A DNA stretch of 64,000 bases from Shimwellia pseudoproteus (GTDB lineage: Bacteria; Pseudomonadota; Gammaproteobacteria; Enterobacterales; Enterobacteriaceae): positions 60,583 through 124,582 of the forward strand of contig NZ_WBXP01000005.1 of assembly GCF_016415625.1 (NCBI RefSeq), given 5' to 3'. Each line of letters opens with the position of its first letter. The first letter of the stretch is position 1. The position numbers and the translations under genes are program-made. Below the pieces are notes generated by a model. That model did no database searches, was not told the origin of the DNA, and saw only the letters and a program-made list of their open reading frames with translations. Positions 29,057 through 36,806 of this stretch are shown here, in pieces.

Positions 29057-29965
29057 ATGAAAATCGTATTTACCTTCCCGGGACAGGGCACGCAGTATGC
29101 GGGCATGTTTCAGGGAATGCCGGACGTCAATGGGCGCCTGGCGGTTGCCCGGGAGATTCTCGGGGACGAGCTGGACCACCTCGACAGCGCGCCCGCGCTA
29201 CAGCACACCCGCGCGGTGCAGCTGGCCTTGTTAATTGCCGGGGTCTGCTGGGCGGATGCCTTGCAGGCCTGCCAGGTCACCCCGGATATTGTCAGCGGCC
29301 TGTCGATTGGCGCGTACCCGGCGGCGGTGATTGCCGGGGTGCTGGACTTTCGCGATGCCCTTGGCCTGGTGGCGCTGCGCGGCGATTTGATGGAACAAGC
29401 GTACCCCCAGGGCTACGGGATGACCGCCATCATGGGGCTGACCCTTAACCAGGTGGAAAATATCGTTGCCGGTAGCGACACCTATATTGCGAATCTCAAT
29501 GCCGAGACGCAGATAGTGATTGCCGGGCGCGACGATCAGATGGCCCTGGTGGCTGAAAAAGCCCTCGCGCTGGGGGCTACCCGGGCCAAACGGCTGGCGG
29601 TGAGCGTGCCTTCCCACTGTGCGCTGCTGGATACCCCGGCCAGTAAACTGGCGGCGGCCTTCCGGGAGGTGACCCTGAACCGCCCGCGCTGCGCTTATCT
29701 GAGCGGCAGCAGTGCACGGGTGCTGTGGCAGACAGAGCGGATCGCGGATGATCTGGCGTTTAATATGGCGCGTACCATGCACTGGGAAGAGGCGATGATC
29801 GCGGCAAGAGAGCGGGAAGGGCGGCTGGCGATTGAAATGCCCCCGGGGGGTATTCTGACCTGTTTAACCCGCCAGGCCCACTGGGAAGGGGAGGCCATCT
29901 CCCTGGAGCGTAGCGGGATAGCGGTTGCCCGGCATCTGGCCCGGCGGCTGGCCGCGGCTAATTAG
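29057..29965 (+). CDS. mdcH: Malonyl-CoA:ACP transacylase of the mdc cluster
   Basis: Primes the carrier by loading malonyl (from malonyl-CoA) onto holo-MdcC. It has the FabD-type acyltransferase fold in 302 residues: N-terminal FPGQGTQYAGMF and the nucleophile elbow GLSIG with Ser83. Other conserved segments include YIANLNAETQIVIAG and VPSHCALLD, which carries the catalytic histidine. It is the last gene of the operon; its stop overlaps the convergent mdcR by eight bases. Confidence 0.93.
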   Translation: MKIVFTFPGQGTQYAGMFQGMPDVNGRLAVAREILGDELDHLDSAPALQHTRAVQLALLIAGVCWADALQACQVTPDIVSGLSIGAYPAAVIAGVLDFRDALGLVALRGDLMEQAYPQGYGMTAIMGLTLNQVENIVAGSDTYIANLNAETQIVIAGRDDQMALVAEKALALGATRAKRLAVSVPSHCALLDTPASKLAAAFREVTLNRPRCAYLSGSSARVLWQTERIADDLAFNMARTMHWEEAMIAAREREGRLAIEMPPGGILTCLTRQAHWEGEAISLERSGIAVARHLARRLAAAN

Positions 29966-30899
29966 CGGGTTTTTTCTCTGGCTGGTCGAGGATGTACATC
30001 CGGCTCTCCGCCGCCAGCGCCAGCAGATTAGGGTCCCGCTCGCGATTACGGGCAAAGACCACGCCGATGTGCTGGCGCATCTGAAATTCAGGGTTAAGTT
30101 TCACCATCTGCACCGAATCAGTATAGATCTTCCCCATTCTGCCGGGTAACAGCGTCAGCCCAACCCCGGCCTGCACCAGGCTGAGCATTGAGAAAATATC
30201 ATTTACCCGGGTAATAATCTGCGGCTCAAACCCGGCGATAGTAAAGGCATCCTGGAAGCAGCTATGGGTGGCAAACCCCTCGGCCAGCGCGACAAATTTG
30301 CTCTCTTTGTAGTGGCGTAAATCCGCCCGGTGGCGTTTGTCGATTTTGATATTGCCCGGTAACGCCAGATAGATATCGTCGTGAAACAGCGGCAGCACTT
30401 CGAACATGCTGCGGTCAATTTCGCTGGCGGAAATGGATATCAGCACTGCATCCAGCTGGTTGTCTTCCAGCATACGTAGCAGGGTCTGGTTAGAGCCCAT
30501 GGTCAGGTCAATTTCCACCTGGGGGCGGCGCAGTTTCATGCCCATCAGTAACCGGGGGATGGTTTCGAGGGTGAGCGAATAGAGGGTGCCTATCCGCAAT
30601 CGGCCCTGGCCAACCCCGGCGATTTTGCGCGTTTCTTCGATGGTATGCTTCATCAGCGCAATCACCTCTTTGCCTTGCTCCTGCAAGGTCCAGGCCGCCG
30701 GCAGCGCCACCAGATTTCGGCCTTTATGCATAAACAGCGGGCAGCGGAATCCTTCTTCCCGGCTGTGCAGTGCCCGGTGCACGCTGACACCGCTGATCCC
30801 CAGGGCTTCCGCCGCGCGGGCGATATTGCCGCTTTCCATAAACGTCATAAAGATTTCCAGCTTACGGAAGGTAATCTCGTCGTTAATCTCTGATTTCAT
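29958..30899 (-). CDS. mdcR: LysR-type regulator of malonate utilisation
   Basis: The 313-residue protein has an N-terminal winged HTH (FRKLEIFMTFMESGNIARAAEALGISGVSVHRALHS) and a C-terminal LysR substrate-binding domain. By analogy with Klebsiella it activates mdc transcription with malonate as effector and represses itself. I chose the ATG at 30899, with GAGGGTG upstream, over one 32 codons earlier because it places the HTH at the usual distance from the start. The gene is convergent to mdcABCDEFGH and diverges from the next operon, as in the published Klebsiella layout. Confidence 0.9.
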   Translation of the reverse strand: MKSEINDEITFRKLEIFMTFMESGNIARAAEALGISGVSVHRALHSREEGFRCPLFMHKGRNLVALPAAWTLQEQGKEVIALMKHTIEETRKIAGVGQGRLRIGTLYSLTLETIPRLLMGMKLRRPQVEIDLTMGSNQTLLRMLEDNQLDAVLISISASEIDRSMFEVLPLFHDDIYLALPGNIKIDKRHRADLRHYKESKFVALAEGFATHSCFQDAFTIAGFEPQIITRVNDIFSMLSLVQAGVGLTLLPGRMGKIYTDSVQMVKLNPEFQMRQHIGVVFARNRERDPNLLALAAESRMYILDQPEKKPAN

Positions 30900-31096
30900 T
30901 ACCGGTAGCACCCTCTTTGTGCCTGGTCTGGCGGGTTGGTCATCCACAGCGATAAGTATTAATGATAGTGAGCCAGAATTTGCACTGGCTCGCAAAATAC
31001 ACCGGGATAGTATCTTTTTTAAAACCCCACGTTCTTGTCACAACCGGTGATGTTCATCACATTAATCCAGCACGAAATGTTTATTCCTGGCTTGTT

Positions 31097-31112
31097 TGTG
31101 GGACAGATCACT
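31097..31112. promoter_or_regulatory. Putative CRP-cAMP site
   Basis: TGTGGGACAGATCACT fits TGTGA-N6-TCACA with one mismatch in each half. It is 102 bases before the GTG start of the PRD gene. Catabolite control would suit a sugar-acid operon. The distance to the start of transcription is unknown, so activation is inferred. Confidence 0.5.
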
Positions 31113-31125
31113 GCTCTGGCTGTAA

Positions 31126-31145
31126 TTTCCACTTTGAAGTGGAAA
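31126..31145. promoter_or_regulatory. Perfect palindrome, candidate operator of the PRD-SFCGS operon
   Basis: Nine-base arms TTTCCACTT and AAGTGGAAA around TG. It lies 69 bases before the first gene and 13 bases after the CRP-like site. The size and symmetry suit a dimeric HTH activator or repressor, the obvious candidate being the PRD/EIIB/EIIA regulator at the end of the operon. Confidence 0.45.
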
Positions 31146-31213
31146 ACAACTCGCTACACAGCACCGGCGGCCCCCGGTAGTTTCATCTTATCCACATGAT
31201 TAAGGGACAACCA

Positions 31214-31558
31214 GTGAATAACGAAGCGGTAGTAGCGAATAACACCGGCCAGGACCAGGCGGCGGTCATTAAGCAACTGGCCAGCGAGGCGCTGAGCTGG
31301 GTCTACGATCTGCTGAAAAGCCAGCATATTGTGCCGAACGCCGTACAGGAGCAGATGCTCAATTCTCACGTATGCGCCATGGCCCATCGTTCTGTGACTG
31401 GCGAGCCGTTACCGGAAGTCGATGCCAGCCTGTTTGAGGAGATCTCGGAAGATTCTCTCAGCCTCGCAAAACAAATTGTTGCCCATTTTGGCAATTTGCC
31501 TGTTGAAGAGGCGTGGCTGCTGTCCGTGCATTTTGAAGTCGCAAAAGACAACCTTTAA
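31214..31558 (+). CDS. Stand-alone PRD-domain protein, first gene of an uncharacterised operon
   Basis: A 114-residue protein that is essentially one PTS regulation domain. His52 (LNSHVCAMAHR) and His106 (LLSVHFEVAKDN) sit at the two canonical PRD phospho-histidine positions. There is no DNA- or RNA-binding domain, so it cannot act alone as an antiterminator or activator; it may be a phosphorylation sensor or a partner of another subunit. The GTG at 31214 has AAGGGA seven bases upstream; the ATG six codons earlier (31196) has none, so I prefer GTG. Sixteen bases separate it from the SFCGS gene. The family is known to me only as a neighbour of SFCGS and DUF4310-4312 genes. Confidence 0.75.
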   Translation: MNNEAVVANNTGQDQAAVIKQLASEALSWVYDLLKSQHIVPNAVQEQMLNSHVCAMAHRSVTGEPLPEVDASLFEEISEDSLSLAKQIVAHFGNLPVEEAWLLSVHFEVAKDNL

Positions 31559-31574
31559 TTTTCAGGAGCAAAGC

Positions 31575-31937
31575 ATGAGTCAAATTACTGTAGTGATCGG
31601 CGATCGTCTGGGCAAAGGTCAGAAAGTTGCGGCTGGGGTAGAAAAAGCCGGTGGCCGCGCGGTGGTAGTACCTGGCGTGGCGGCGGATATGAAGCTGGGC
31701 GACGTCATGAAAGCGGAAAACGCCACGTTCGGGATCTCCTTCTGCGGCAGCGGCGGCGCCGGGGCCATTACCGCGCAGAACAAATACGGCTACAAGGCTA
31801 AATACGGCATGCGCTCTGTTGATGAAGGGGTTACCGCCATTAACGAAGGCAGCAATGTGCTGGGCTTTGGCTTTATGGACAAAGAAGAGTTAGGTGAGCG
31901 GCTGGTCCAGGCCTGGCAAAAGAAATACGGCCAGTAA
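31575..31937 (+). CDS. Glycine-rich SFCGS-family protein
   Basis: A 120-residue soluble protein named after its motif SFCGSGGAGAITAQ (Cys57). The N-terminus ITVVIGDRLGKGQKVAAGVE looks like the first strand and helix of a Rossmann-type alpha/beta fold, and the glycine-rich loop after Cys57 resembles a phosphate- or ligand-binding loop. The size, the fold and a single conserved cysteine recall PTS EIIB proteins, which carry phosphate on Cys; that comparison is mine and untested. CAGGAG precedes the ATG. Two bases separate it from the DUF4312-like gene. Function unknown. Confidence 0.75.
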   Translation: MSQITVVIGDRLGKGQKVAAGVEKAGGRAVVVPGVAADMKLGDVMKAENATFGISFCGSGGAGAITAQNKYGYKAKYGMRSVDEGVTAINEGSNVLGFGFMDKEELGERLVQAWQKKYGQ

Positions 31938-31939
31938 GT

Positions 31940-32236
31940 ATGAAAGAACAATTCACCACCACGGTGAGTGTCAGCGGCAAAGGTGACTCTGAAACCAAAG
32001 CCTTTGCCGACGCCCTGAACCAGGTTCAGGGCAGCGTGATGAAGTCCTCACCCCATATCTTACTGCGTATCGAGCCACAGGACGTGAAGGTTGTTGATGC
32101 GCGGGTCACGGCCCGAAAAGAGGCATTCCTGTTTTTCTTTTTGCGCCGGGAGCGACGCACTTTCAGCGTAGCGCTGGAAGTCACTGTCAACGTGACAGCC
32201 ATCAATCTCGATAAGGTGGATTTCGTCACGCAATAA
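31940..32236 (+). CDS. DUF4312-like small protein
   Basis: A 98-residue cytoplasmic-looking protein with no membrane segment strong enough to be certain; a hydrophobic cluster FLFFFLRRERR occurs near residue 65. The N-terminus TTVSVSGKGDSETKAFADALNQVQ and the following SSPHILLRIEPQDVKVVDA suggest a ferredoxin-like alpha/beta unit. I match it to DUF4312 mainly through its fixed place between the SFCGS gene and the two membrane genes. No catalytic residues can be named. It may be a regulatory or structural subunit of the membrane pair that follows. Confidence 0.65.
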   Translation: MKEQFTTTVSVSGKGDSETKAFADALNQVQGSVMKSSPHILLRIEPQDVKVVDARVTARKEAFLFFFLRRERRTFSVALEVTVNVTAINLDKVDFVTQ

Positions 32237-32267
32237 CCACCGAAGCATTTACAGAAGGTTAAAACGG

Positions 32268-33044
32268 ATGTTTTTAATAATATTAATAAAATCACTCATC
32301 ATCGGGGCCCTGGTGGGCGTCGGCGTGGGGGCGGAGGCGGCGCGTATGTTCCATGCGCCCACCACCCAGGGGATGGGCGCATTTCGTACCCTGGGGGAGT
32401 TAAACTCCTGCGAGGGCGATCCGGCATCGCATTTCTCTTTCGGGCTCGGCTTCTTCTTTAACGCCTGGGCTTCTTCCGTTGCAGCAGGTTCTTTTACCCA
32501 GGACGTTGACCACCGCATTATCCCTAACTGGGGCGCCGCTGCGCTGATGATCAGCAACCGCAACGTTGCACAAACCCTGCACGATCCCCGCAAGATGGCC
32601 ATTTCTTGCGGCATTATCGGCATGATTGTCGTGGCATTCCTCAATGTTACTGCCTCCTCCGTACCGGAAGCACTGCAAATCACCGCCGTGAAGGTACTGG
32701 TCCCGGCGGCCAACTTGCTGGTGAACACCGTGATGCCGGTCATCTTCTGGCTGGCGGCAATTGATGCCGGTAAGCGCTCAGGCTTTTGGGCCACGGTATT
32801 TGGCGGCGCGGCGCAAATGATCATGGGTAACGCCGTACCGGGTCTGGTGCTTGGCATCCTGATCGGTAAAGGAGTGGAAGAGAGCGGCTGGAACCGCGTG
32901 ACCAAAGTCATGATGGTGGCGATTGTGGCGCTGTTCGTGTTGAGCGGGTTCTTCCGCGGCTTCGACATGAAGATGATCGAATCCTTCCATCTCACCGTGC
33001 CGAACTGGCTGGAGATGATCCACAACGGCCTGAGCGGCAAGTAA
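32268..33044 (+). CDS. DUF4311-like multi-span membrane protein
   Basis: A 258-residue integral inner-membrane protein with about six hydrophobic segments (roughly residues 4-22, 58-75, 85-100, 112-130, 150-170, 180-205 and 220-235). A hydrophilic, conserved-looking section after the first helix (LGELNSCEGDPASHFSFGLGFFFN) contains Cys, Glu, Asp and His and could line a substrate path. Together with the next gene it has the look of a two-subunit permease, comparable with EIIC/EIID of mannose-type PTS, but I see no sequence match to those. AAGG precedes the ATG; 12 bases to the next gene. Confidence 0.7.
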   Translation: MFLIILIKSLIIGALVGVGVGAEAARMFHAPTTQGMGAFRTLGELNSCEGDPASHFSFGLGFFFNAWASSVAAGSFTQDVDHRIIPNWGAAALMISNRNVAQTLHDPRKMAISCGIIGMIVVAFLNVTASSVPEALQITAVKVLVPAANLLVNTVMPVIFWLAAIDAGKRSGFWATVFGGAAQMIMGNAVPGLVLGILIGKGVEESGWNRVTKVMMVAIVALFVLSGFFRGFDMKMIESFHLTVPNWLEMIHNGLSGK

Positions 33045-33056
33045 TCGGGGGAACTC

Positions 33057-33701
33057 ATGGAACAGAATAAGAATTTTTGGTACGCGGACTGGTCATTCCC
33101 CATCTTCGTTGGCCTGCTGTCAGCGGGGGTATTTGCCGGGACCCATATGTACTACCTCTACGGCATCGGGGCATTTAACGAAGTGGCGTTCGTCTCGATG
33201 TTACGCGCCGGGATGGATACCGGGGTTTACGGTGCGGTGGCGGCCTTTGGGGCCAGCTTCCTGTTCGCCCGGATTATCGAAGGCTCCCTGGTCGGGATCC
33301 TGGACATCGGCGGCGCTATCCAGACCGGTATCGGCCTTGGGGTACCGGCGCTGTTGCTGGGAGCGGGGATAATCTTCCCGGTCGCCAACTTCGCCGCCTC
33401 TCTGGCCACTGGCCTGGTACTGGGGCTGGCTATTGGCTACATCATCATCCTGGCCCGTAAGTTCACCATCAACCAGAGCGACTCCACCTACGGTGCAGAC
33501 GTCATGATGGGGGCGGGTAACGCTTCTGGCCGCTTCCTTGGGCCGTTGATTATCCTCAGCGCTATGACCGCCTCTATTCCTATCGGTCTTGGTTCTCTGC
33601 TGGGCGCGCTGCTGTTTTATCTGTGGCAGAAACCTATCACCGGCGGTGCCATCCTCGGCGCCATGCTGCTGGGTTCCATTTTCCCGGTCGCCATCAGTTA
33701 A
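33057..33701 (+). CDS. DUF4310-like multi-span membrane protein
   Basis: A 214-residue integral membrane protein with about six helices, unusually rich in Gly and Ala (ILDIGGAIQTGIGLGVPALLLGAG; GSLLGALLFYLWQKP). The N-terminus EQNKNFWYADWSFPIFVGLLSAG resembles the start of transporters whose first helix follows an aromatic belt. A glycine/asparagine loop (DVMMGAGNASGRFLGP) in the second half may be functional. Always found with DUF4311, DUF4312 and SFCGS genes, as far as I recall. GGGGGAA lies just before the ATG. A short hairpin separates it from the amidohydrolase gene. Confidence 0.7.
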   Translation: MEQNKNFWYADWSFPIFVGLLSAGVFAGTHMYYLYGIGAFNEVAFVSMLRAGMDTGVYGAVAAFGASFLFARIIEGSLVGILDIGGAIQTGIGLGVPALLLGAGIIFPVANFAASLATGLVLGLAIGYIIILARKFTINQSDSTYGADVMMGAGNASGRFLGPLIILSAMTASIPIGLGSLLGALLFYLWQKPITGGAILGAMLLGSIFPVAIS

Positions 33702-33709
33702 CCGTAAGA

Positions 33710-33727
33710 CGGGCGCTGGGGCGCCCG
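33710..33727 (+). terminator. Intercistronic hairpin between the membrane genes and the catabolic genes
   Basis: Arms CGGGCGC/GCGCCCG with loop TGGG, then GTATCTCAGGAG, the ribosome site of the next gene. No T-run. It may act as an mRNA processing or stability element dividing the transport half from the enzyme half of the operon. Confidence 0.4.
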
Positions 33728-33746
33728 GTATCTCAGGAGCCGTTGT

Positions 33747-34880
33747 ATGTATGATTTACTGATTCGTAATGCCCGCCTGGTAGCCGATGTTCTGACGGAT
33801 ATCGCGGTGCAGGACGGGCGGATTGCCGCGCTGGGTAATATTGATGCCGACGCGACAACGGTGGTGGACTTACAGGGAGAGCACTATGTCAGCGCCGGCT
33901 GGATTGACTCTCATGTCCACTGTTATCCCAAATCCCCGATTTATCACGACGAGCCGGACAGCGTAGGGATCGCCACCGGGGTGACCACGGTGATCGACGC
34001 CGGTAGTACCGGTGCTGACGATATTGACGATTTTTATGACCTGACCCGTAAGGCCAGCACCGATGTCTATGCGCTGCTGAACATCTCCCGGGTCGGGCTG
34101 ATTGCCCAGAATGAACTGGCAAATATGGACAACATCGACGGTGACGCCGTGCGCGCCGCGGTACAGCGCCACCCGGATTTTATCGTCGGGCTTAAAGCGC
34201 GGATGAGCAGCAGCGTGGTGGGGGAAAACGGTATTACGCCCCTGGAACGCGCCAAAGCCTTTCAGCAGGCCAATGGGGATCTGCCCCTGATGGTGCATAT
34301 CGGTAATAACCCGCCGGATCTGGATGAGATAGCCGGGCTACTGACTGCCGGGGACATCATCACCCACTGCTATAACGGCAAGCCTAACCGTATTCTGACC
34401 CCCGCCGGGGATTTGCGTGTCTCCATCACCGCCGCCCTGAAACGCGGCGTGCGTCTGGATGTTGGCCACGGCACCGCCAGCTTCAGCTTTGAGGTGGCCC
34501 GCCGCGCTATCGCCCTGGGGATCCTGCCCCACACCATTAGCTCTGATATTTATTGCCGTAACCGGATAGACGGGCCGGTTCACAGCCTGGCGGCGGTGAT
34601 GTCGAAATTCCTCGCGGTGGGCATGACCCTGCCCCAGGTGATCGATTGTGTCACCGCCCATGCCGCAGACGGCCTGCGTCTGGCGGATAAAGGCCGCCTG
34701 GAAGTGGGGAAAACGGCGGATTTGACCATCTTCGATCTGCGCCAGCAGCCGACCATGCTGGTGGATGCGGACCACAACACCTTAGCGGCCAGCCAGCAGC
34801 TGGTGGCCCTGGCAGCGGTACGCGCCGGGAACTGGTTTACCACCCAACAAGGGAACGCGGAACATGTCTTCGATTTATGA
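33747..34880 (+). CDS. Amidohydrolase/deacetylase-family metallohydrolase
   Basis: A 377-residue cytoplasmic metal-dependent hydrolase. Active-site residues of the amidohydrolase superfamily are all visible: HxH at His56/His58 (DSHVHCY), the probable carboxylated lysine in GLKARMS, the histidines in MVHIGN and THCYNGK, and the aspartate in SSDIYC. It belongs to the group containing E. faecalis EF0837 and related deacetylases. In this operon it most likely removes an acetyl or other acyl group from an amino-sugar acid before the ammonia-lyase acts; that is inference from the neighbours. CAGGAG precedes the ATG. The 3' end overlaps the next gene by 17 bases. Confidence 0.85.
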   Translation: MYDLLIRNARLVADVLTDIAVQDGRIAALGNIDADATTVVDLQGEHYVSAGWIDSHVHCYPKSPIYHDEPDSVGIATGVTTVIDAGSTGADDIDDFYDLTRKASTDVYALLNISRVGLIAQNELANMDNIDGDAVRAAVQRHPDFIVGLKARMSSSVVGENGITPLERAKAFQQANGDLPLMVHIGNNPPDLDEIAGLLTAGDIITHCYNGKPNRILTPAGDLRVSITAALKRGVRLDVGHGTASFSFEVARRAIALGILPHTISSDIYCRNRIDGPVHSLAAVMSKFLAVGMTLPQVIDCVTAHAADGLRLADKGRLEVGKTADLTIFDLRQQPTMLVDADHNTLAASQQLVALAAVRAGNWFTTQQGNAEHVFDL

Positions 34881-35979
34881 AAAGTATGGGTTAAAACAGG
34901 TGATTAATGCCTCCGGGCGGATGACCATCCTTGGGGTATCCACCCCGCGGCCGGAAGTGGTTGAGGCCATGGTAACCGGGGTAAATCACTATTTTGAGAT
35001 GAAAGATCTGGTCAATAAAACCGGTGACTATATTGCCGGGCTGCTGGGCGTTGAAGGGGCAACGGTGGTGGCCTGCGCCTCCGCCGGGATTGCCCAGTCC
35101 GTTGCGGCGGTACTGGTTAAAGACAGCGACTGGCTGTTGGAAAATCTGCACGTGACCCCGGTGGAAAATAACGAAATCGTCCTGCCGAAGGGCCATAACG
35201 TCAACTTCGGCGCGCCGGTGGGCACCATGGTGGCACTGGGGGGCGGCAAGCTGGTTGAGGCGGGCTACGCCAATGAATGCTCAGCAGACCAGCTGGCGGC
35301 GGCCATCACCCCGCGTACCGCGGCTATTTTGTATATCAAATCCCACCACTGTGTGCAGAAAAGCATGCTCAACGTGGCCCAGGCCGCCGCAGTGGCCCGG
35401 GAGCACAATCTGCCACTGATTGTGGATGCCGCCGCAGAAGAGGATTTGCAGCGCTATTACCATGACGGCGCCGATCTGGTTATCTACAGCGGCGCCAAGG
35501 CCATTGAAGGGCCAACCAGCGGCCTGGTGGTCGGCAAAAAACAGTATGTCGAGTGGGTAAAACGCCAGTCCAGTGGGATTGGCCGCGCCATGAAAGTCGG
35601 CAAGGAGGGCATCCTCGGCCTGACCACCGCCATTGAATACTACCTCACCGCCAGCAAAGAGAGCGGCGCGCAGATGGTAGAAAAAATGACCCCGTTTATT
35701 ACGGCGCTCAACACCTTGCCCGGGGTCACCGCCCGGGTGGTATGGGATTCTGCCGGGCGCGATATTGCCCGCAGCGAAATCAAGTTTGATGAAACCGTCA
35801 CCGGGGTGGCAACCGGCAAGCTGGTTGAGCAGCTTAAGCAGGGCGAATACGCGATCTATTTCCGCGGTTACAAAGCCAATGAAGGCATTATTGAGGCCGA
35901 TGTTCGCAGTGTGACTGCCGGGCAACTGGCGATTATTTCCCGCCGTATCGGCGAATGTTTACAGGAGAACCAGGCATGA
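34864..35979 (+). CDS. dgaE: DgaE-family PLP-dependent ammonia-lyase
   Basis: A 371-residue pyridoxal-phosphate enzyme of the SelA-like, fold type I group. Lys212 in YSGAKAIEGPTSG is the predicted Schiff-base lysine and the preceding IVDAAAEEDL provides the aspartate that holds the pyridine nitrogen. The Salmonella homologue converts D-glucosaminate 6-phosphate to 2-keto-3-deoxy-6-phosphogluconate (KDGP) and ammonia. Start ATG 34864 overlaps the amidohydrolase gene; the stop overlaps dgaF (ATGA). The phosphorylated substrate implies phosphorylation during or after uptake, yet no kinase gene is in the operon. Confidence 0.85.
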   Translation: MSSIYEKYGLKQVINASGRMTILGVSTPRPEVVEAMVTGVNHYFEMKDLVNKTGDYIAGLLGVEGATVVACASAGIAQSVAAVLVKDSDWLLENLHVTPVENNEIVLPKGHNVNFGAPVGTMVALGGGKLVEAGYANECSADQLAAAITPRTAAILYIKSHHCVQKSMLNVAQAAAVAREHNLPLIVDAAAEEDLQRYYHDGADLVIYSGAKAIEGPTSGLVVGKKQYVEWVKRQSSGIGRAMKVGKEGILGLTTAIEYYLTASKESGAQMVEKMTPFITALNTLPGVTARVVWDSAGRDIARSEIKFDETVTGVATGKLVEQLKQGEYAIYFRGYKANEGIIEADVRSVTAGQLAIISRRIGECLQENQA

Positions 35980-36716
35980 AATTAACCCCAAACTTTTACC
36001 GCGATCGCGTCTGTCTGAATGTGCTGGCCGGCTCGAAAACCAACGCCCGGGACATTTACCAGGCCGCTGAGGGGCATGTGCTGGTGGGTGTGCTGTCAAA
36101 AAGCTACCCGGATGTCGACAGCGCCGTGGCGGACATGCGTGACTATGCTGCGCTTATCGATAACGCCCTGTCCGTGGGGCTGGGGGCAGGGGACCCTAAC
36201 CAGTCAGCGATGGTGAGCGAAATTTCCCGCCAGGTGCAGCCCCAGCATGTTAATCAGGTCTTTACCGGCGTGGCGACCAGCCGGGCGCTGCTGGGCCAGA
36301 ATGACACCGTGGTCAATGGCCTTATCTCCCCCACCGGCACCGTCGGGATGGTGAAAATTTCCACCGGCCCGCTGAGCTGTCGTGCGCCGGACGCGATTGT
36401 GCCGATTGAAACCGCCATCGCCCTGCTGAAAGATATGGGCGGTAGCTCGGTGAAATACTTCCCGATGGGCGGCCTGAAATGCCGTGATGAGTACCAGGCC
36501 GTGGCAGAGGCGTGCGCCAGCCATGACTTCTGGCTGGAGCCGACGGGCGGTATCGATCTGGAAAACTACGGCGAGATCCTGCAAATCGCCCTGGATGCCG
36601 GTGTCAGCCGCATCATCCCGCATATTTACAGCTCGATTATTGATAAAGCCAGCGGCGATACCCGCCCGGCTGATGTCCAGACACTGTTGGCGATCACAAA
36701 ACAACGGGTTGGTTAA
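35976..36716 (+). CDS. dgaF: KDGP aldolase, DgaF family
   Basis: A 246-residue TIM-barrel class I aldolase of the DgaF family (not the Eda family). It would split KDGP into pyruvate and glyceraldehyde 3-phosphate, feeding glycolysis. Conserved blocks: NVLAGSKTNARDIYQAAEGH, VGLGAGDPNQ, TGPLSCR and VKYFPMGGLKCRDEY, the last with the lysines expected for Schiff-base chemistry and phosphate binding. ATG 35976 is preceded by AGGAG and overlaps the dgaE stop. It is the final enzyme gene; a 90-base gap with a hairpin precedes the regulator. Confidence 0.87.
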   Translation: MKLTPNFYRDRVCLNVLAGSKTNARDIYQAAEGHVLVGVLSKSYPDVDSAVADMRDYAALIDNALSVGLGAGDPNQSAMVSEISRQVQPQHVNQVFTGVATSRALLGQNDTVVNGLISPTGTVGMVKISTGPLSCRAPDAIVPIETAIALLKDMGGSSVKYFPMGGLKCRDEYQAVAEACASHDFWLEPTGGIDLENYGEILQIALDAGVSRIIPHIYSSIIDKASGDTRPADVQTLLAITKQRVG

Positions 36717-36728
36717 CGATATTGCCCT

Positions 36729-36764
36729 CCTGGCGCATCCGGGGTCTTCCGGCACTGCGCCAGG
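36729..36764 (+). terminator. Hairpin between dgaF and the regulator gene
   Basis: Nine-base arms CCTGGCGCA and TGCGCCAGG enclosing a smaller CCGG/CCGG pairing. No T-run, so perhaps a partial terminator lowering regulator expression. Confidence 0.45.
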
Positions 36765-36806
36765 CGCTGTACCCTGCTATTAGCCCCTCATACCAAGGAA
36801 AACGCC

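Larger units (their letters stand above)
30900..31213. other. mdcR / orphan-operon divergent control region
   Basis: About 314 bases with no gene, AT-rich around 30950-31080. It holds the promoter of mdcR to the left and that of the PRD-SFCGS operon to the right, plus three symmetrical elements: GTGATG/CATCAC at 31047-31060, a CRP-like site at 31097-31112 and a perfect 20-bp palindrome at 31126-31145. Confidence 0.6.

Noticed and set aside
31081..31160. Sigma-54 promoter for the PRD-SFCGS operon (expected if it resembled Salmonella dgaR control)
   Set aside because: TGGC occurs, but no GC dinucleotide lies at the required distance for a -24/-12 element, and the regulator here has no sigma-54 interaction (AAA+) domain.
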